The notes under the pieces were generated by a model that ran no database searches, was not told the DNA's origin, and saw nothing but the letters and a program-made list of their open reading frames with translations. A stretch of DNA of 64,000 nucleotides, taken from VRUE01 sp035693025. Its GTDB lineage: Bacteria > Actinomycetota > Thermoleophilia > Solirubrobacterales > 70-9. Shown piece by piece: positions 33,926 to 42,396 of this stretch (positions within the stretch are counted from its first letter, which is position 1; every line of letters starts with the position of its first letter). A program made the translations under genes and the position numbers. The stretch lies in the NCBI GenBank assembly GCA_035693025.1, contig DASSHI010000038.1:58157-122156 (forward strand). Reading direction: 5' to 3'.

Positions 33926-34837
33926 GTGGAGACGCTCACCTACGAAACGACCGGCCGGGTCGCGCGCATAACGCTTGACCGGCCCGAGCGGGGCAACGGG
34001 ATCGTGCCGCGGATGCCGGTCGAGATCGCGGCCTGCGTCGAGCGCGCCAACCTCGATCCGGAGGTCCACGTCATCGCCCTCGCCGGCAACGGCACCGGCT
34101 TCTGCGGCGGCTACGACCTCGTCGCCTCGGCCGAGGGCGACATGAGCGACCTCGGAGAGGGGCTCGAGGCGCCGCCCGGCTCGCCGCTGGACCCGGCGAC
34201 GATCGGCGCCAACCACATGCCGGAGTCCGATTGGGACCCGGTTACCGACTTCCAGTTCATGTGGCGCAACGTGCGCGGCTTCATGTCGCTCTTCCATTCC
34301 GAGAAGCCGGTGATCTGCAAGGTGCACGGCTACTGCGTCGCCGGCGGCACCGATATGGCGCTCTGCTCGGATTTGCTGGTGATCGGTGCCGACGCCAAGA
34401 TCGGCTACCCGCCGGCCCGCGTCTGGGGCTCGCCGACGACGGCGCTGTGGGCGGCGCGGCTGGGGCCGATGCGGGCCAAGCGCCTGCTGTTGACCGGCGA
34501 CTCGCTCAGCGGCGAGCAGGCCGAGGAGTGGGGGCTGGCGACCGAGTCGGCTCCGCCGGAGGAGCTCGACGCTCGCTTCGAGTCGCTGGTCGAGCGCGTC
34601 GCCCGCCTGCCGATCAACCAGCTGGTGATGATGAAGATGCTGGTCAACCAGTCGCTCTACTCGCAGGGGCTGCAGCAGACCCAGCTGCTCGGCACCTTCT
34701 TCGACGGGATCGCCCGCCACACCGCCGAGGGCCACGAGTTCGTCCGCCGCGCCGCGGAGGGCGGCTTCAAGCAGGCGGTGCGGCAGCGCGACGAGCCCTT
34801 CGGCGACTACGGCCTCGGCGGCGCCGGCGTGAAGTAG
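33926..34837 (+). CDS. Enoyl-CoA hydratase/isomerase family protein
   Basis: A 303-aa crotonase. The oxyanion-hole motifs are ALAGNGTGFCGGYDL (about 51-65) and KVHGYCVAGGTDMALCSDLL (about 127-146). A long insert follows the first motif (about 66-115). The usual hydratase Glu pair is not obvious: GSPTTALW occupies the second Glu position, so the reaction may be isomerase- or hydrolase-like. GTG start 19 bp after the thiolase stop. Confidence 0.85.
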   Translation: METLTYETTGRVARITLDRPERGNGIVPRMPVEIAACVERANLDPEVHVIALAGNGTGFCGGYDLVASAEGDMSDLGEGLEAPPGSPLDPATIGANHMPESDWDPVTDFQFMWRNVRGFMSLFHSEKPVICKVHGYCVAGGTDMALCSDLLVIGADAKIGYPPARVWGSPTTALWAARLGPMRAKRLLLTGDSLSGEQAEEWGLATESAPPEELDARFESLVERVARLPINQLVMMKMLVNQSLYSQGLQQTQLLGTFFDGIARHTAEGHEFVRRAAEGGFKQAVRQRDEPFGDYGLGGAGVK

Positions 34838-34840
34838 GGT
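34835..34840 (+). promoter_or_regulatory. Candidate leaderless -10 (TAGGGT)
   Basis: TAGGGT overlapping the hydratase stop, 8 nt upstream of the ATG at 34849; suggests an internal promoter. Confidence 0.45.
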
Positions 34841-34848
34841 CGTCCGCG

Positions 34849-35298
34849 ATGAGCGACGACGCGCCGCACCCGAGCTCGCGAATCACCCCGGACACCGCTC
34901 GCGCCTTCCTGCCCGGCAGCTTTCCCGGCGACCTCGGGATCGAGCCGCTCGAGATCGAGGACACGCACGCACGCGGGCGGATCGTCGTCGACAAGCGGCA
35001 CCTGCACCCCGGCGGCTTCGTCCACGGCGGCGTCTGGACCGCGCTCGGCGACACCGTCGCCGCCTGGTCGACCTTCCGCAGCATCCCGTCGGGTTACAAC
35101 TTCACCACGATCGAGCTGAAGCTGAACGTCTTCGCTGCCGGCGTACTCGGCGACGAGATCGTCGCCGTCGGCGAGCCGCTGCACGCGGGCAAGAGCACGG
35201 TCGTGATCGAGGTGCGGATGGAGCGCCGTCGCGAGGGCACCGAGCCGCGCTTGGCGGCCAACCTGATCGTCAGCCAGTTCGTCCTGCCGCCGGCTTGA
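34849..35298 (+). CDS. PaaI-type hotdog thioesterase
   Basis: A 149-aa hotdog protein: HLHPGGFVHGGVWTALGDTV (HGG motif with the downstream Asp) and NFTTIELKLNVFAAGVLGDE. It hydrolyses acyl- or aryl-CoA thioesters. The ATG is 11 bp after the hydratase stop with TAGGGT 8 nt upstream, so it may have its own leaderless promoter. It overlaps the next gene (TTGA). Confidence 0.9.
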   Translation: MSDDAPHPSSRITPDTARAFLPGSFPGDLGIEPLEIEDTHARGRIVVDKRHLHPGGFVHGGVWTALGDTVAAWSTFRSIPSGYNFTTIELKLNVFAAGVLGDEIVAVGEPLHAGKSTVVIEVRMERRREGTEPRLAANLIVSQFVLPPA

Positions 35299-35846
35299 TC
35301 GACTACGTCTTCGGCTACGCCTCGCTGGTCGCGCTTGCGGATGAGAAGGCTGCGCTGGGTCGCCTGCGTGGCTTTCGGCGTAGCTGGGGCGTGGCGATGA
35401 ACAACTGGGAGGGAGGGGCCCGGGTCAAGCACTGGCTCGACCGGGTTAGCGGCGAGCGGCCGCGCATTCGCGTTGCCTACCTCGACATATATGAGGACGC
35501 CGATTGCGCCGTGAACGGGCTCGCGCTTCCGATCGATGCCGAGCGGCTGCCGGCTCTCGACGCGCGCGAGATCAACTACCGGCGCGTGGACGTCACCGCA
35601 GCTTTTGAGGGAGATGCCACCGGACAGGTCTTCACTTATGTCGGCCTAGACGCCGCCCGCGAGCGCTATCGCCAAGGCATCGACGAAGGCAACACCTTCG
35701 TCAGCCGCAGCTACCTCTCCGAAGTGCGCCGCGCCTTCGAGCGACTCAGCCCTGAGGAGCTACCTGAATTCGACCGCACCACCGACCCGCTCCCGCTCCC
35801 CGCAAGGGACCTTCTGAGAGTGGACGTGGAGGGCCGATCCCGGTAG
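35295..35846 (+). CDS. Gamma-glutamylcyclotransferase-like (GGCT/ChaC fold) protein
   Basis: A 183-aa protein beginning IDYVFGYASLVALADEK, which matches the substrate-binding YGSxL-like loop of GGCT proteins (here YASL). REINYRRVDVTAAF corresponds to the strand after the catalytic Glu (LDAREINY, about 96). The substrate is uncertain; ChaC/GGCT enzymes release 5-oxoproline from gamma-glutamyl peptides. TTG start overlaps the thioesterase stop. The final residues GRSR-stop are encoded by the left arm of palindromic element copy 2. Confidence 0.7.
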   Translation: MIDYVFGYASLVALADEKAALGRLRGFRRSWGVAMNNWEGGARVKHWLDRVSGERPRIRVAYLDIYEDADCAVNGLALPIDAERLPALDAREINYRRVDVTAAFEGDATGQVFTYVGLDAARERYRQGIDEGNTFVSRSYLSEVRRAFERLSPEELPEFDRTTDPLPLPARDLLRVDVEGRSR

Positions 35847-35944
35847 GGGTGAAACGTCTTGTACTTTTTCGTTCAGCCCCTCGGGCGTCAGCTGTAATCC
35901 AAACCACCGAAAAAGTTAAGTGGAACCCCTACCGGGATCGGTCC
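35834..35944. repeat. Long palindromic element, copy 2
   Basis: Outer stem 35834-35850 with 35925-35941 (17 bp, extendable to about 20 with a G-U pair). Inner stem ACTTTTTCG/CGAAAAAGT (35863-35871 with 35908-35916). Single-stranded parts shared with copy 1 are AACGTCTTGTACTTTTT, CAGCTG followed by ATCC-AAA, and AAAAAGTTAAGTGGAACCCCT. Stem differences from copy 1 keep pairing. The arms provide the stop codons of both convergent neighbours. Confidence 0.88.
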
Positions 35945-38373
35945 TCGGCAACCGGTTCGGCCCCGGCAACCGGTTCATACCCCGGCGCTTCGAGCCCTTC
36001 TATGTAGGGCAGCCGCCAGAGCAGACTCGCGATGGTGAGGCCCACCGCCGAGCAGAGCAGCGCCAGGAACCACTGGCTCGCGCTGAGCAGGGTCATTTCG
36101 AAGAAGTCGCGCACCGGGGCGGCGGCGAGGATCAGCGCGAAGAGCGCGCCGAGCCCGGCGACCATCGCCAGCATGTAGCTCTGGATCGCGATGTGCTCGC
36201 GGCCGGGGCCGCGCTCGAGCAGGAGGACGAAGGCGAGGCCGAGCACGATCAGCGTCGTCGTCGCCGCGGTCCGGCCCTCGGCGAGCGAGCCGCCGAAGAC
36301 GGTGTCGACGAAGAAGAAGCAGAGGATCGAGCCGAGCGCCGTAGCCAGGCCGGCCGGCACGGCGAAGGCGGCCAGCGCGCGCAGCAGCCGGCCGCGGTAG
36401 AGCGGCCCGTCCGAGGGGGCGAGGGCGAGGACGAAGGAGGGCACGCCGATCGTCAGGAAGGCGGCCAGGGTGAGGTGGCGGGGCAGGAAAGGGAAGGCGA
36501 AGCCTGGCGCGGCGACGAGCACGATCAGCGCCGCCGCATAGACGCTCTTGGTCAGGTAGAGGCGGCCGAGGCGGTGGATGTTGCGGGCGATCCGCCGCCC
36601 CTCGGCGACCGCTTCCGGCAGCCGGGAGAACCGGTCCTCGAGCAGGACGACGTCGGCGATCCCCTTGGTGACCTGGGCGCCGGAGCCCATCGCGACCGCG
36701 AGTCGCGCCTGCTTCAGCGCCGGCACGTCGTTGACCCCGTCGCCGATCATCGCCGTGTAGCGCCCCGAGGCACGCAGCGCCTCGACCAGCGCCTTCTTCT
36801 GCTCGGGCGCGATCCGGCAGAAGATCGTGTTGCGCTCGGCGGCGGCGGCGAGGCCCTCCGGGTCCTCGGGCAGCTCGGAGCCCTCGATCACGCCCGCGTC
36901 ATTGGGCACTCCAACCGCGTAGGCGACCGCGGTCACCGTCGCCCGCGCGTCGCCGGAGATCAGCTTCAGGTCGACTTCGGCCTCGCGCATGATCGCGATC
37001 GTCTCCGCCGCGTCAGCGCGCAGCGTCTCCTCCAGCACGACCAGGGCGACGGCGGCGAGTAGCGGCGGCGGGGCATGCGCCGGGTCGTCGGGAAGCGACT
37101 CGCTCGCCTGGGCGAAGGCGACGACCCGCCGCCCCGCCGCGGTTTCCTCGTCCAGCTTGCGCGCCAGCCCGGGCGGCAGCGTCAGCGCCCCCCCGGCGGC
37201 GAGGACGTCGGGTGCGCCGAGCACGTAGCTCGTGCCGCCGAAGCGCAGGCCGCTCCACTTCCATTTCGAGGAGAAGGCGACTTCGCCGTCGACTCGCTGC
37301 GGCTGCGCCGGGAACGCCTCGGCGACCGTCTCCAGCGTGCGGTTGCGGTCACCGGCGCTGGCGGCGAAGCGGCCGAGGGCCGCGCGGGCCTCGTCGGGAT
37401 CGACCCCCTCCGCCACCTCGACCCCGAGCAGGCGCAGCTGCCCATCGGTGAGCGTGCCGGTCTTGTCGACGCAGATCGTGTCGACCGCGGCGAGGCTCTC
37501 GGTGGCGCTCATCTGCTGCACGAGCGTGTCTTTGCGCGCCAGCCGCACCGCGGCGACCGCGAAGGTGACGCTCATCAACAGCACCATCCCCTCGGGGATC
37601 AGGGTCACCAGGCCGGCGGTCGCCGTCTGCGCCGCTTCGACCAGGTCGGTGCTGCGCAGCTGGAAGGTGAGCAGCAGCAGGCCGGCGAGCGGCAGCATCG
37701 CCCAGGTGCAGGCGACGATCACCCGGTTGACCTCGCTCTGCAGCGGCGAGGGCGGGTGGCGAAAGGCTTTCGCCTCGCCCGCGAGCTTGCCGGCGTAGCT
37801 CTCCTCGCGCACCGCGTCGACCCGGTAGCGACCGGAGCCCGAGATCGCGAAGGAGCCGGAGAGGACCCGCTCGCCGACGTCCTTCGGCACGCCGTCGGCC
37901 TCGCCGGTCAGCATCGACTCGTCGAGCGTCATGCCGCGGCTGGCGATCGCTTCGCCGTCGGCGACGAGCTGGTCGCCGGGCTCGATCGCGATCACGTCGC
38001 CCGGGACGATCTCCTCGGCCAGCAGGCTGACCACGCTTCCGTCGCGCACGACTTTGGCGTGGGGGGCGACCAGCACCGCCAGCTCGTCGAGGGTCCGCTT
38101 CGCCTTCAGCTCCTGGCGGATGCCGATGTAGGAGTTGACGATCGCGATCAGGCCGAAGACGGCGTCGGCGATCAGCCCCAGCGAGAGGATCAGCACGAAG
38201 AAGATCCCGATGATCAGGTTGAAGAGGGTGAAGACGTTGCCGGCGACGATGCTCGAGGTCGACCGCGAGGAGGTGTCCGGCGGCGGGCCGAGCTTGCGCA
38301 GCCGCTCGGCCGCCTCGGCGGCGCTGAGGCCGTGCTCGGCGGCTTGCGGCTGGTCGGGGACGGTGGCGGCCAT
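35929..38373 (-). CDS. Cation-translocating P-type ATPase
   Basis: An 814-aa P-type ATPase. TGEADGVPKD actuator loop (TGE), TM4 TLIPEGMVLL, phosphorylation motif DKTGTLTDG (D about 297), MIGDGVNDVPAL hinge, and about eight to ten membrane helices including a C-terminal block. There is no N-terminal heavy-metal domain or CPC motif. The PEGM TM4 and general plan fit the MgtA/Ca-type-like 'HAD-IC' group common in actinobacteria; the ion is not determinable. It starts only 29 bp from the divergent LLM gene. Its C-terminal DRSR-stop comes from the palindromic element. Confidence 0.9.
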   Translation of the reverse strand: MAATVPDQPQAAEHGLSAAEAAERLRKLGPPPDTSSRSTSSIVAGNVFTLFNLIIGIFFVLILSLGLIADAVFGLIAIVNSYIGIRQELKAKRTLDELAVLVAPHAKVVRDGSVVSLLAEEIVPGDVIAIEPGDQLVADGEAIASRGMTLDESMLTGEADGVPKDVGERVLSGSFAISGSGRYRVDAVREESYAGKLAGEAKAFRHPPSPLQSEVNRVIVACTWAMLPLAGLLLLTFQLRSTDLVEAAQTATAGLVTLIPEGMVLLMSVTFAVAAVRLARKDTLVQQMSATESLAAVDTICVDKTGTLTDGQLRLLGVEVAEGVDPDEARAALGRFAASAGDRNRTLETVAEAFPAQPQRVDGEVAFSSKWKWSGLRFGGTSYVLGAPDVLAAGGALTLPPGLARKLDEETAAGRRVVAFAQASESLPDDPAHAPPPLLAAVALVVLEETLRADAAETIAIMREAEVDLKLISGDARATVTAVAYAVGVPNDAGVIEGSELPEDPEGLAAAAERNTIFCRIAPEQKKALVEALRASGRYTAMIGDGVNDVPALKQARLAVAMGSGAQVTKGIADVVLLEDRFSRLPEAVAEGRRIARNIHRLGRLYLTKSVYAAALIVLVAAPGFAFPFLPRHLTLAAFLTIGVPSFVLALAPSDGPLYRGRLLRALAAFAVPAGLATALGSILCFFFVDTVFGGSLAEGRTAATTTLIVLGLAFVLLLERGPGREHIAIQSYMLAMVAGLGALFALILAAAPVRDFFEMTLLSASQWFLALLCSAVGLTIASLLWRLPYIEGLEAPGYEPVAGAEPVAEDRSR

Positions 38374-38387
38374 AAGGGGACATTCAA

Positions 38388-38393
38388 TAGGGT
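38388..38393 (+). promoter_or_regulatory. Candidate leaderless -10 (TAGGGT)
   Basis: TAGGGT, 9 nt upstream of the ATG at 38403, inside the 29-bp divergent gap. Confidence 0.45.
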
Positions 38394-38402
38394 TCCCGGC
38401 GG

Positions 38403-39452
38403 ATGTCCTTGAAACTCGGACTCAATCTCGGCTACTGGGGCATCGGGCCCGCGGGAGAGGACGCCGTCGAGGTCGTGCAGGCGGCCGAGGCGGCCGGCTT
38501 CGAGTCGGTCTGGGCGGCCGAGTCCTATGGCTCAGACGTGGTCAGCGTGCTCGCCTGGCTGGCCCCGCAGACCAAGACGATCAACCTCGGAGCGGCGATC
38601 CTGCAGGTGCCGGCGCGTCCACCCGCGGCGGCGGCGATGGCCGGCGCGACGATCGACAAATTGTCAGGCGGGCGGTTCCTCTTCGGCTTCGGGCCGTCGG
38701 GCCCGCAGGTCTCCGAAGGCTGGTACGGCGTGCCCTACGCGAAGCCGTGGGGCCGCACCCGCGAGTACATCGAAGTCGTGCGTGAGATCGTCGCCCGCGA
38801 GGGCAAGCTCGACCATCAGGGCGAGCACTACCAGCTGCCGCTGCCAGGCGGCGAGGGCAAGCCGCTGAAGCTCAACTTCCACCCCGAGCGCTCCCGGATC
38901 CCCGTCTTCGTCGGCGCTATCGGGCGCAAATCGGTCGAGATGGCGGCCGAGATCTGCGACGGCTGGATCCCGATCTTCTTCTCGGTCGATGCCTTCGAGC
39001 AGACCTGGGGCGAGCACCTGGAGGCCGGTTTCGCCAAGGGCGGGCGGCAGCGCTCCGACCTCGAGGTCAGCCCCTCGCTGCAGGTGGCGATCGACGGCGA
39101 TCTGGAGGCGGCCAAGAACGTGGTCAAGGCCGGCCTCGTCCTCTACTTCGGTGGCATGGGCAGCCGCAAGACCAACTTCTACGTCGACCTGGCGCATCGC
39201 TTCGGCTTCGGCGACGTCGCCGACGAGGTCCAGCGCCGCTTCCAGGAGGGCGACAAAGGCGGCGCCTTCGAGGCGATGCCCGACGAGATCGTCGAGGCGA
39301 CCTCGCTCGTCGGCAGCGAGGCCGAGGTGGCCGAGCGGATCGAGCGATTCCGCGGCGCCGGGATCGACCGCCTGATCGTCTCGCCGGTCCACACCGAGCG
39401 CGCCGAGCAGCTGAATACGATCGACCGCCTGGCTGCCCTGGTGGGCGGCTGA
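38403..39452 (+). CDS. LLM-class F420-dependent oxidoreductase
   Basis: A 349-aa luciferase-like TIM barrel. It begins LKLGLNLGYWGIGPAGEDAV and has AAEAAGFESVWAAESYGSD, SGGRFLFGFGPSGPQVSEGW and PVFVGAIGRKSVEMAAEICD. Close relatives use cofactor F420. The substrate is unknown. TAGGGT 9 nt upstream and no SD suggest leaderless transcription. It precedes the transhydrogenase genes by 36 bp, but a separate promoter (TAATCT) lies between them. Confidence 0.9.
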   Translation: MSLKLGLNLGYWGIGPAGEDAVEVVQAAEAAGFESVWAAESYGSDVVSVLAWLAPQTKTINLGAAILQVPARPPAAAAMAGATIDKLSGGRFLFGFGPSGPQVSEGWYGVPYAKPWGRTREYIEVVREIVAREGKLDHQGEHYQLPLPGGEGKPLKLNFHPERSRIPVFVGAIGRKSVEMAAEICDGWIPIFFSVDAFEQTWGEHLEAGFAKGGRQRSDLEVSPSLQVAIDGDLEAAKNVVKAGLVLYFGGMGSRKTNFYVDLAHRFGFGDVADEVQRRFQEGDKGGAFEAMPDEIVEATSLVGSEAEVAERIERFRGAGIDRLIVSPVHTERAEQLNTIDRLAALVGG

Positions 39453-39488
39453 CCCCTCCGGCCCTCATCCCATAATCTTCCGCGCCGC

Positions 39489-40607
39489 GTGAAAATCGGA
39501 GTGCCGAAAGAGACCGCCGATGGGGAGCGCCGGGTCGCGCTCGTCCCTGACATCGTCAGATCGCTGAAGAAGAACGAGCACGTCGACGTGCTCGTCGAGC
39601 GCGGCGCGGGCGACGCCGCCGGCCATCCCGACTCCCAGTACGAGGACGCCGGAGCCGAGGTCGTCGATCCCGACGTCGCCTGGGGCGCCGACGTCGTCCT
39701 TCGCGTCGCCGCCCCCGCCGCCGAGCAGATCGGCAAGCTCAACTCCAACCAGCTCCTGATCGGCCACCTCTCGCCCTGGACCGCGGCCGAGACCAACAAG
39801 GCGCTTGCCGCCGCCGGCGTGACCAGCTTCGCGATGGAGGCGGTTCCGCGGACGACCCGCGCCCAGGCGATGGACGCGCTCTCCTCGCAGGCCGCCGCCG
39901 GCGGTTACGCGGCGATGCTGATCGCCGCTCGCGAGTCGGGCCGCTTCTTCGGGATGATGACCACCGCCGCCGGCACCGTGCCGCCGGCCAAGGTCCTCGT
40001 CCTCGGCGCTGGCGTCGCCGGGCTGCAGGCCGTCGCCACGGCGAAGCGCCTGGGCGCAATCGTCACCGGCTTCGACATCCGCCGCGCCGCCTGGGAGCAG
40101 ATCGCCTCGCTCGGCGGCCGTCCGCTCGAACTCGACTTCATCCCCGACGCCGAAGGCGAGGGGGGCTACGCGCGGCCGCTGACCGACGAGGAGAACGCTC
40201 AGGTGGTCGAGGCGATCGGCGAGAACGCCGCCAAGCAGGACGTGATCGTCACCACCGCAGCGATTCCCGGCCGGCCGGCGCCGCTGCTGATCACCGCCGA
40301 GGCGGTGCGCAACATGGAACCGGGCTCGGTGATCGTCGACCTCGCCGCGGAGACCGGCGGCAACTGCGAGCTGACCGAGGCGGGGCAGATCGTCGAGGAG
40401 GGTGGGGTCCGGGTGATCGGCCCGCGCAACCTGGCCAGTGAGATGCCGGTTCCGGCCTCTCAGCTCTACGCCAAGAACCTGGAGAACCTGCTCGGCCTGT
40501 TGATCGACGAGGAGGGCAAGCTGAACGTCGACTTCGAGGACGACATCGTCGCCGCCGCCTGCATCACCCACGGCGGCGAGATCCGCAACGAGAGGGCGGC
40601 CAAGTAG
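39489..40607 (+). CDS. pntAA: NAD(P) transhydrogenase alpha subunit, domain I
   Basis: A 372-aa soluble NAD(H)-binding subunit (dI): MKIGVPKETADGERRVALVP, QAMDALSSQAAAGGYAA, the Rossmann loop VLVLGAGVAGLQAVATAKRLG, and IPGRPAPLLITAEAV. With the next two genes it forms the proton-translocating transhydrogenase that exchanges hydride between NADH and NADP+. The three-gene split (as in Rhodospirillum) differs from the two-gene E. coli layout. GTG start, 10 nt after TAATCT. Confidence 0.95.
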   Translation: MKIGVPKETADGERRVALVPDIVRSLKKNEHVDVLVERGAGDAAGHPDSQYEDAGAEVVDPDVAWGADVVLRVAAPAAEQIGKLNSNQLLIGHLSPWTAAETNKALAAAGVTSFAMEAVPRTTRAQAMDALSSQAAAGGYAAMLIAARESGRFFGMMTTAAGTVPPAKVLVLGAGVAGLQAVATAKRLGAIVTGFDIRRAAWEQIASLGGRPLELDFIPDAEGEGGYARPLTDEENAQVVEAIGENAAKQDVIVTTAAIPGRPAPLLITAEAVRNMEPGSVIVDLAAETGGNCELTEAGQIVEEGGVRVIGPRNLASEMPVPASQLYAKNLENLLGLLIDEEGKLNVDFEDDIVAAACITHGGEIRNERAAK

Positions 40608-40922
40608 ATGAGCCTGTTCACCGAGATCACGATCTTCGTGCTCGCCGTCTTCGTCGGCTTCGAGGTGATCTCGAAGGTGCCGACGACGCTGCACACGCCG
40701 CTGATGTCGCAGACCAACGCGATCCACGGCATCGTCATGCTCGGCGGGCTGATCGTCGTCGGCTACGCCAACGATCCGCTCGAGTACGTGATCGGCACGA
40801 TCGCCATCGCCTTCGGCACGATCAACGTCGTCGGCGGGTTCATGGTCACCGACCGGATGCTCGGCATGTTCGCGAGGAAGCCGAAACCAAAGGCCGACGA
40901 CAAGGGCGGGGCGGGCAAATGA
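40608..40922 (+). CDS. pntAB: NAD(P) transhydrogenase alpha subunit, membrane part
   Basis: A 104-aa subunit with three membrane helices (TEITIFVLAVFVGFEVIS, AIHGIVMLGGLIVVGYA, IGTIAIAFGTINVVGGFMV). It contributes helices to the proton channel (dII). The ATG begins directly after the stop of the previous gene; the end overlaps pntB (ATGA). Confidence 0.95.
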   Translation: MSLFTEITIFVLAVFVGFEVISKVPTTLHTPLMSQTNAIHGIVMLGGLIVVGYANDPLEYVIGTIAIAFGTINVVGGFMVTDRMLGMFARKPKPKADDKGGAGK

Positions 40923-42334
40923 TCGAGGCCGTGCTCAAGCCGGGCGGCGACGCCGCGACGGCGCTCTACATCGTCGCCTTCTCGCTCTTCATCATCGGGA
41001 TCAAACGCGGCACCCACCCGACGACGGCCAAGCAGGGCAACCTGATCGCCGCCGCCGGCATGGCGGTCGCGGTCGTCACCACCCTGCTGCTCGACGGGAT
41101 CGGCAACTGGGGCCTGATCGCGATCGGGCTCGGGGTCGGCGCCGCGATCGGCGTGATCGCCTCGGTGCGCGTGCAGATGACCCAGATGCCGCAGATGGTC
41201 GCCCTCTACAACGGCGTCGGCGGTGGCGCGGTGGCGCTGATCGCCTGGTCGGAGATCCGCCACGGGATCTCGCTCGGCGAGGACATCCCGCTCGACACGC
41301 TGATCCCGGTCCTCTTCGCCGGGGTGGTGGGCTCGATCTCCTTCTGGGGCTCGAACATCGCCTTCGCCAAGCTCCAGGACCTGATCCCGACCCGGCCGCT
41401 CGCCGTTCCCGGCCAGCAGGTGATCAACGCCGTGCTGCTGATCGGCATCGTCGCCGCCTGCGTCGACATCGCGCTCAACAACGGCGACCCCTCGCAGGGC
41501 CTCTTCATCGCGATCCTGATCGCCGCGGCGCTGCTCGGCAACCTCGTCGTGCTGCCGATCGGCGGCGCCGACATGCCTGTCGTGATCTCGCTGCTCAACG
41601 CCTTCACCGGCCTCTCCGCGGCGGCGGCCGGCTTCGCGCTCGACAACGTCGCGCTGATCGTCGCCGGCACGCTGGTCGGCTCCTCGGGAACGATCCTGAC
41701 GATGGAGATGGCGACGGCGATGAATCGCTCGGTGGCGAACATCCTCTTCGCGGGCTTCGGCGGCGCGCCGGCCGGTGGCGGGGGCGGGGACGGCGAGGAA
41801 CGCCCGCACACCGCGATCGGCGCCCAGGACGCGGCGATCAAGCTCGCCTACGCCGACACGGTCACGATCGTCCCCGGCTACGGCCTCGCGGTCGCCCAGG
41901 CCCAGCACGCGATCAAGGAGGTCGCCGACGAGCTGGAGAAGCGCGGCGTCACGGTCAACTACGCGATCCACCCCGTGGCCGGCCGCATGCCCGGCCACAT
42001 GAACGTGCTGCTCGCCGAGGCCGACGTGCCCTACGAGCAGCTCCGGGAGATGGAGGAGATCAACCCGGAAATGCCGCGCACCGACGTTGCCGTGGTGGTC
42101 GGCGCCAACGACGTCACCAACCCGGCGGCGAAGAACGATCCCGACAGCCCGATCGCCGGCATGCCGATCATCGAAGTCTCCGAGGCCCAGCAGGTGATCG
42201 TGATCAAGCGCTCGCTCAGCCCGGGCTTCGCCGGCATCGACAACGACCTCTTCTACGAACCGAACACCTCGATGCTCTTCGCCGACGCCAAAGCCGCCGC
42301 CGGCGAAATAGCCGCCGAGATCGGCGAGCTCTAA
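40919..42334 (+). CDS. pntB: NAD(P) transhydrogenase beta subunit
   Basis: A 471-aa subunit. It has about eight or nine membrane helices (dII), including TQMPQMVALYNGVGGGAVAL, then the NADP(H)-binding dIII. Characteristic sequences are TVTIVPGYGLAVAQAQHAIK, HPVAGRMPGHMNVLLAEADV, GANDVTNPAAKNDPDSPIAG and IVIKRSLSPGFAGIDNDLFY. It completes the transhydrogenase operon and is followed by a GC-rich hairpin. Confidence 0.96.
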   Translation: MIEAVLKPGGDAATALYIVAFSLFIIGIKRGTHPTTAKQGNLIAAAGMAVAVVTTLLLDGIGNWGLIAIGLGVGAAIGVIASVRVQMTQMPQMVALYNGVGGGAVALIAWSEIRHGISLGEDIPLDTLIPVLFAGVVGSISFWGSNIAFAKLQDLIPTRPLAVPGQQVINAVLLIGIVAACVDIALNNGDPSQGLFIAILIAAALLGNLVVLPIGGADMPVVISLLNAFTGLSAAAAGFALDNVALIVAGTLVGSSGTILTMEMATAMNRSVANILFAGFGGAPAGGGGGDGEERPHTAIGAQDAAIKLAYADTVTIVPGYGLAVAQAQHAIKEVADELEKRGVTVNYAIHPVAGRMPGHMNVLLAEADVPYEQLREMEEINPEMPRTDVAVVVGANDVTNPAAKNDPDSPIAGMPIIEVSEAQQVIVIKRSLSPGFAGIDNDLFYEPNTSMLFADAKAAAGEIAAEIGEL

Positions 42335-42353
42335 GCGCTCTTCGCAGTTTGCG

Positions 42354-42386
42354 GCCCGGGCGGGGAGATTTTCCCTTCCCCCGGGC
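42354..42386 (+). terminator. Hairpin after pnt operon
   Basis: Arms GCCCGGG/CCCGGGC with an inner GGGA/TCCC and a T-rich loop; 20 bp after the pntB stop. Confidence 0.5.
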
Positions 42387-42396
42387 TTAGAGATGT

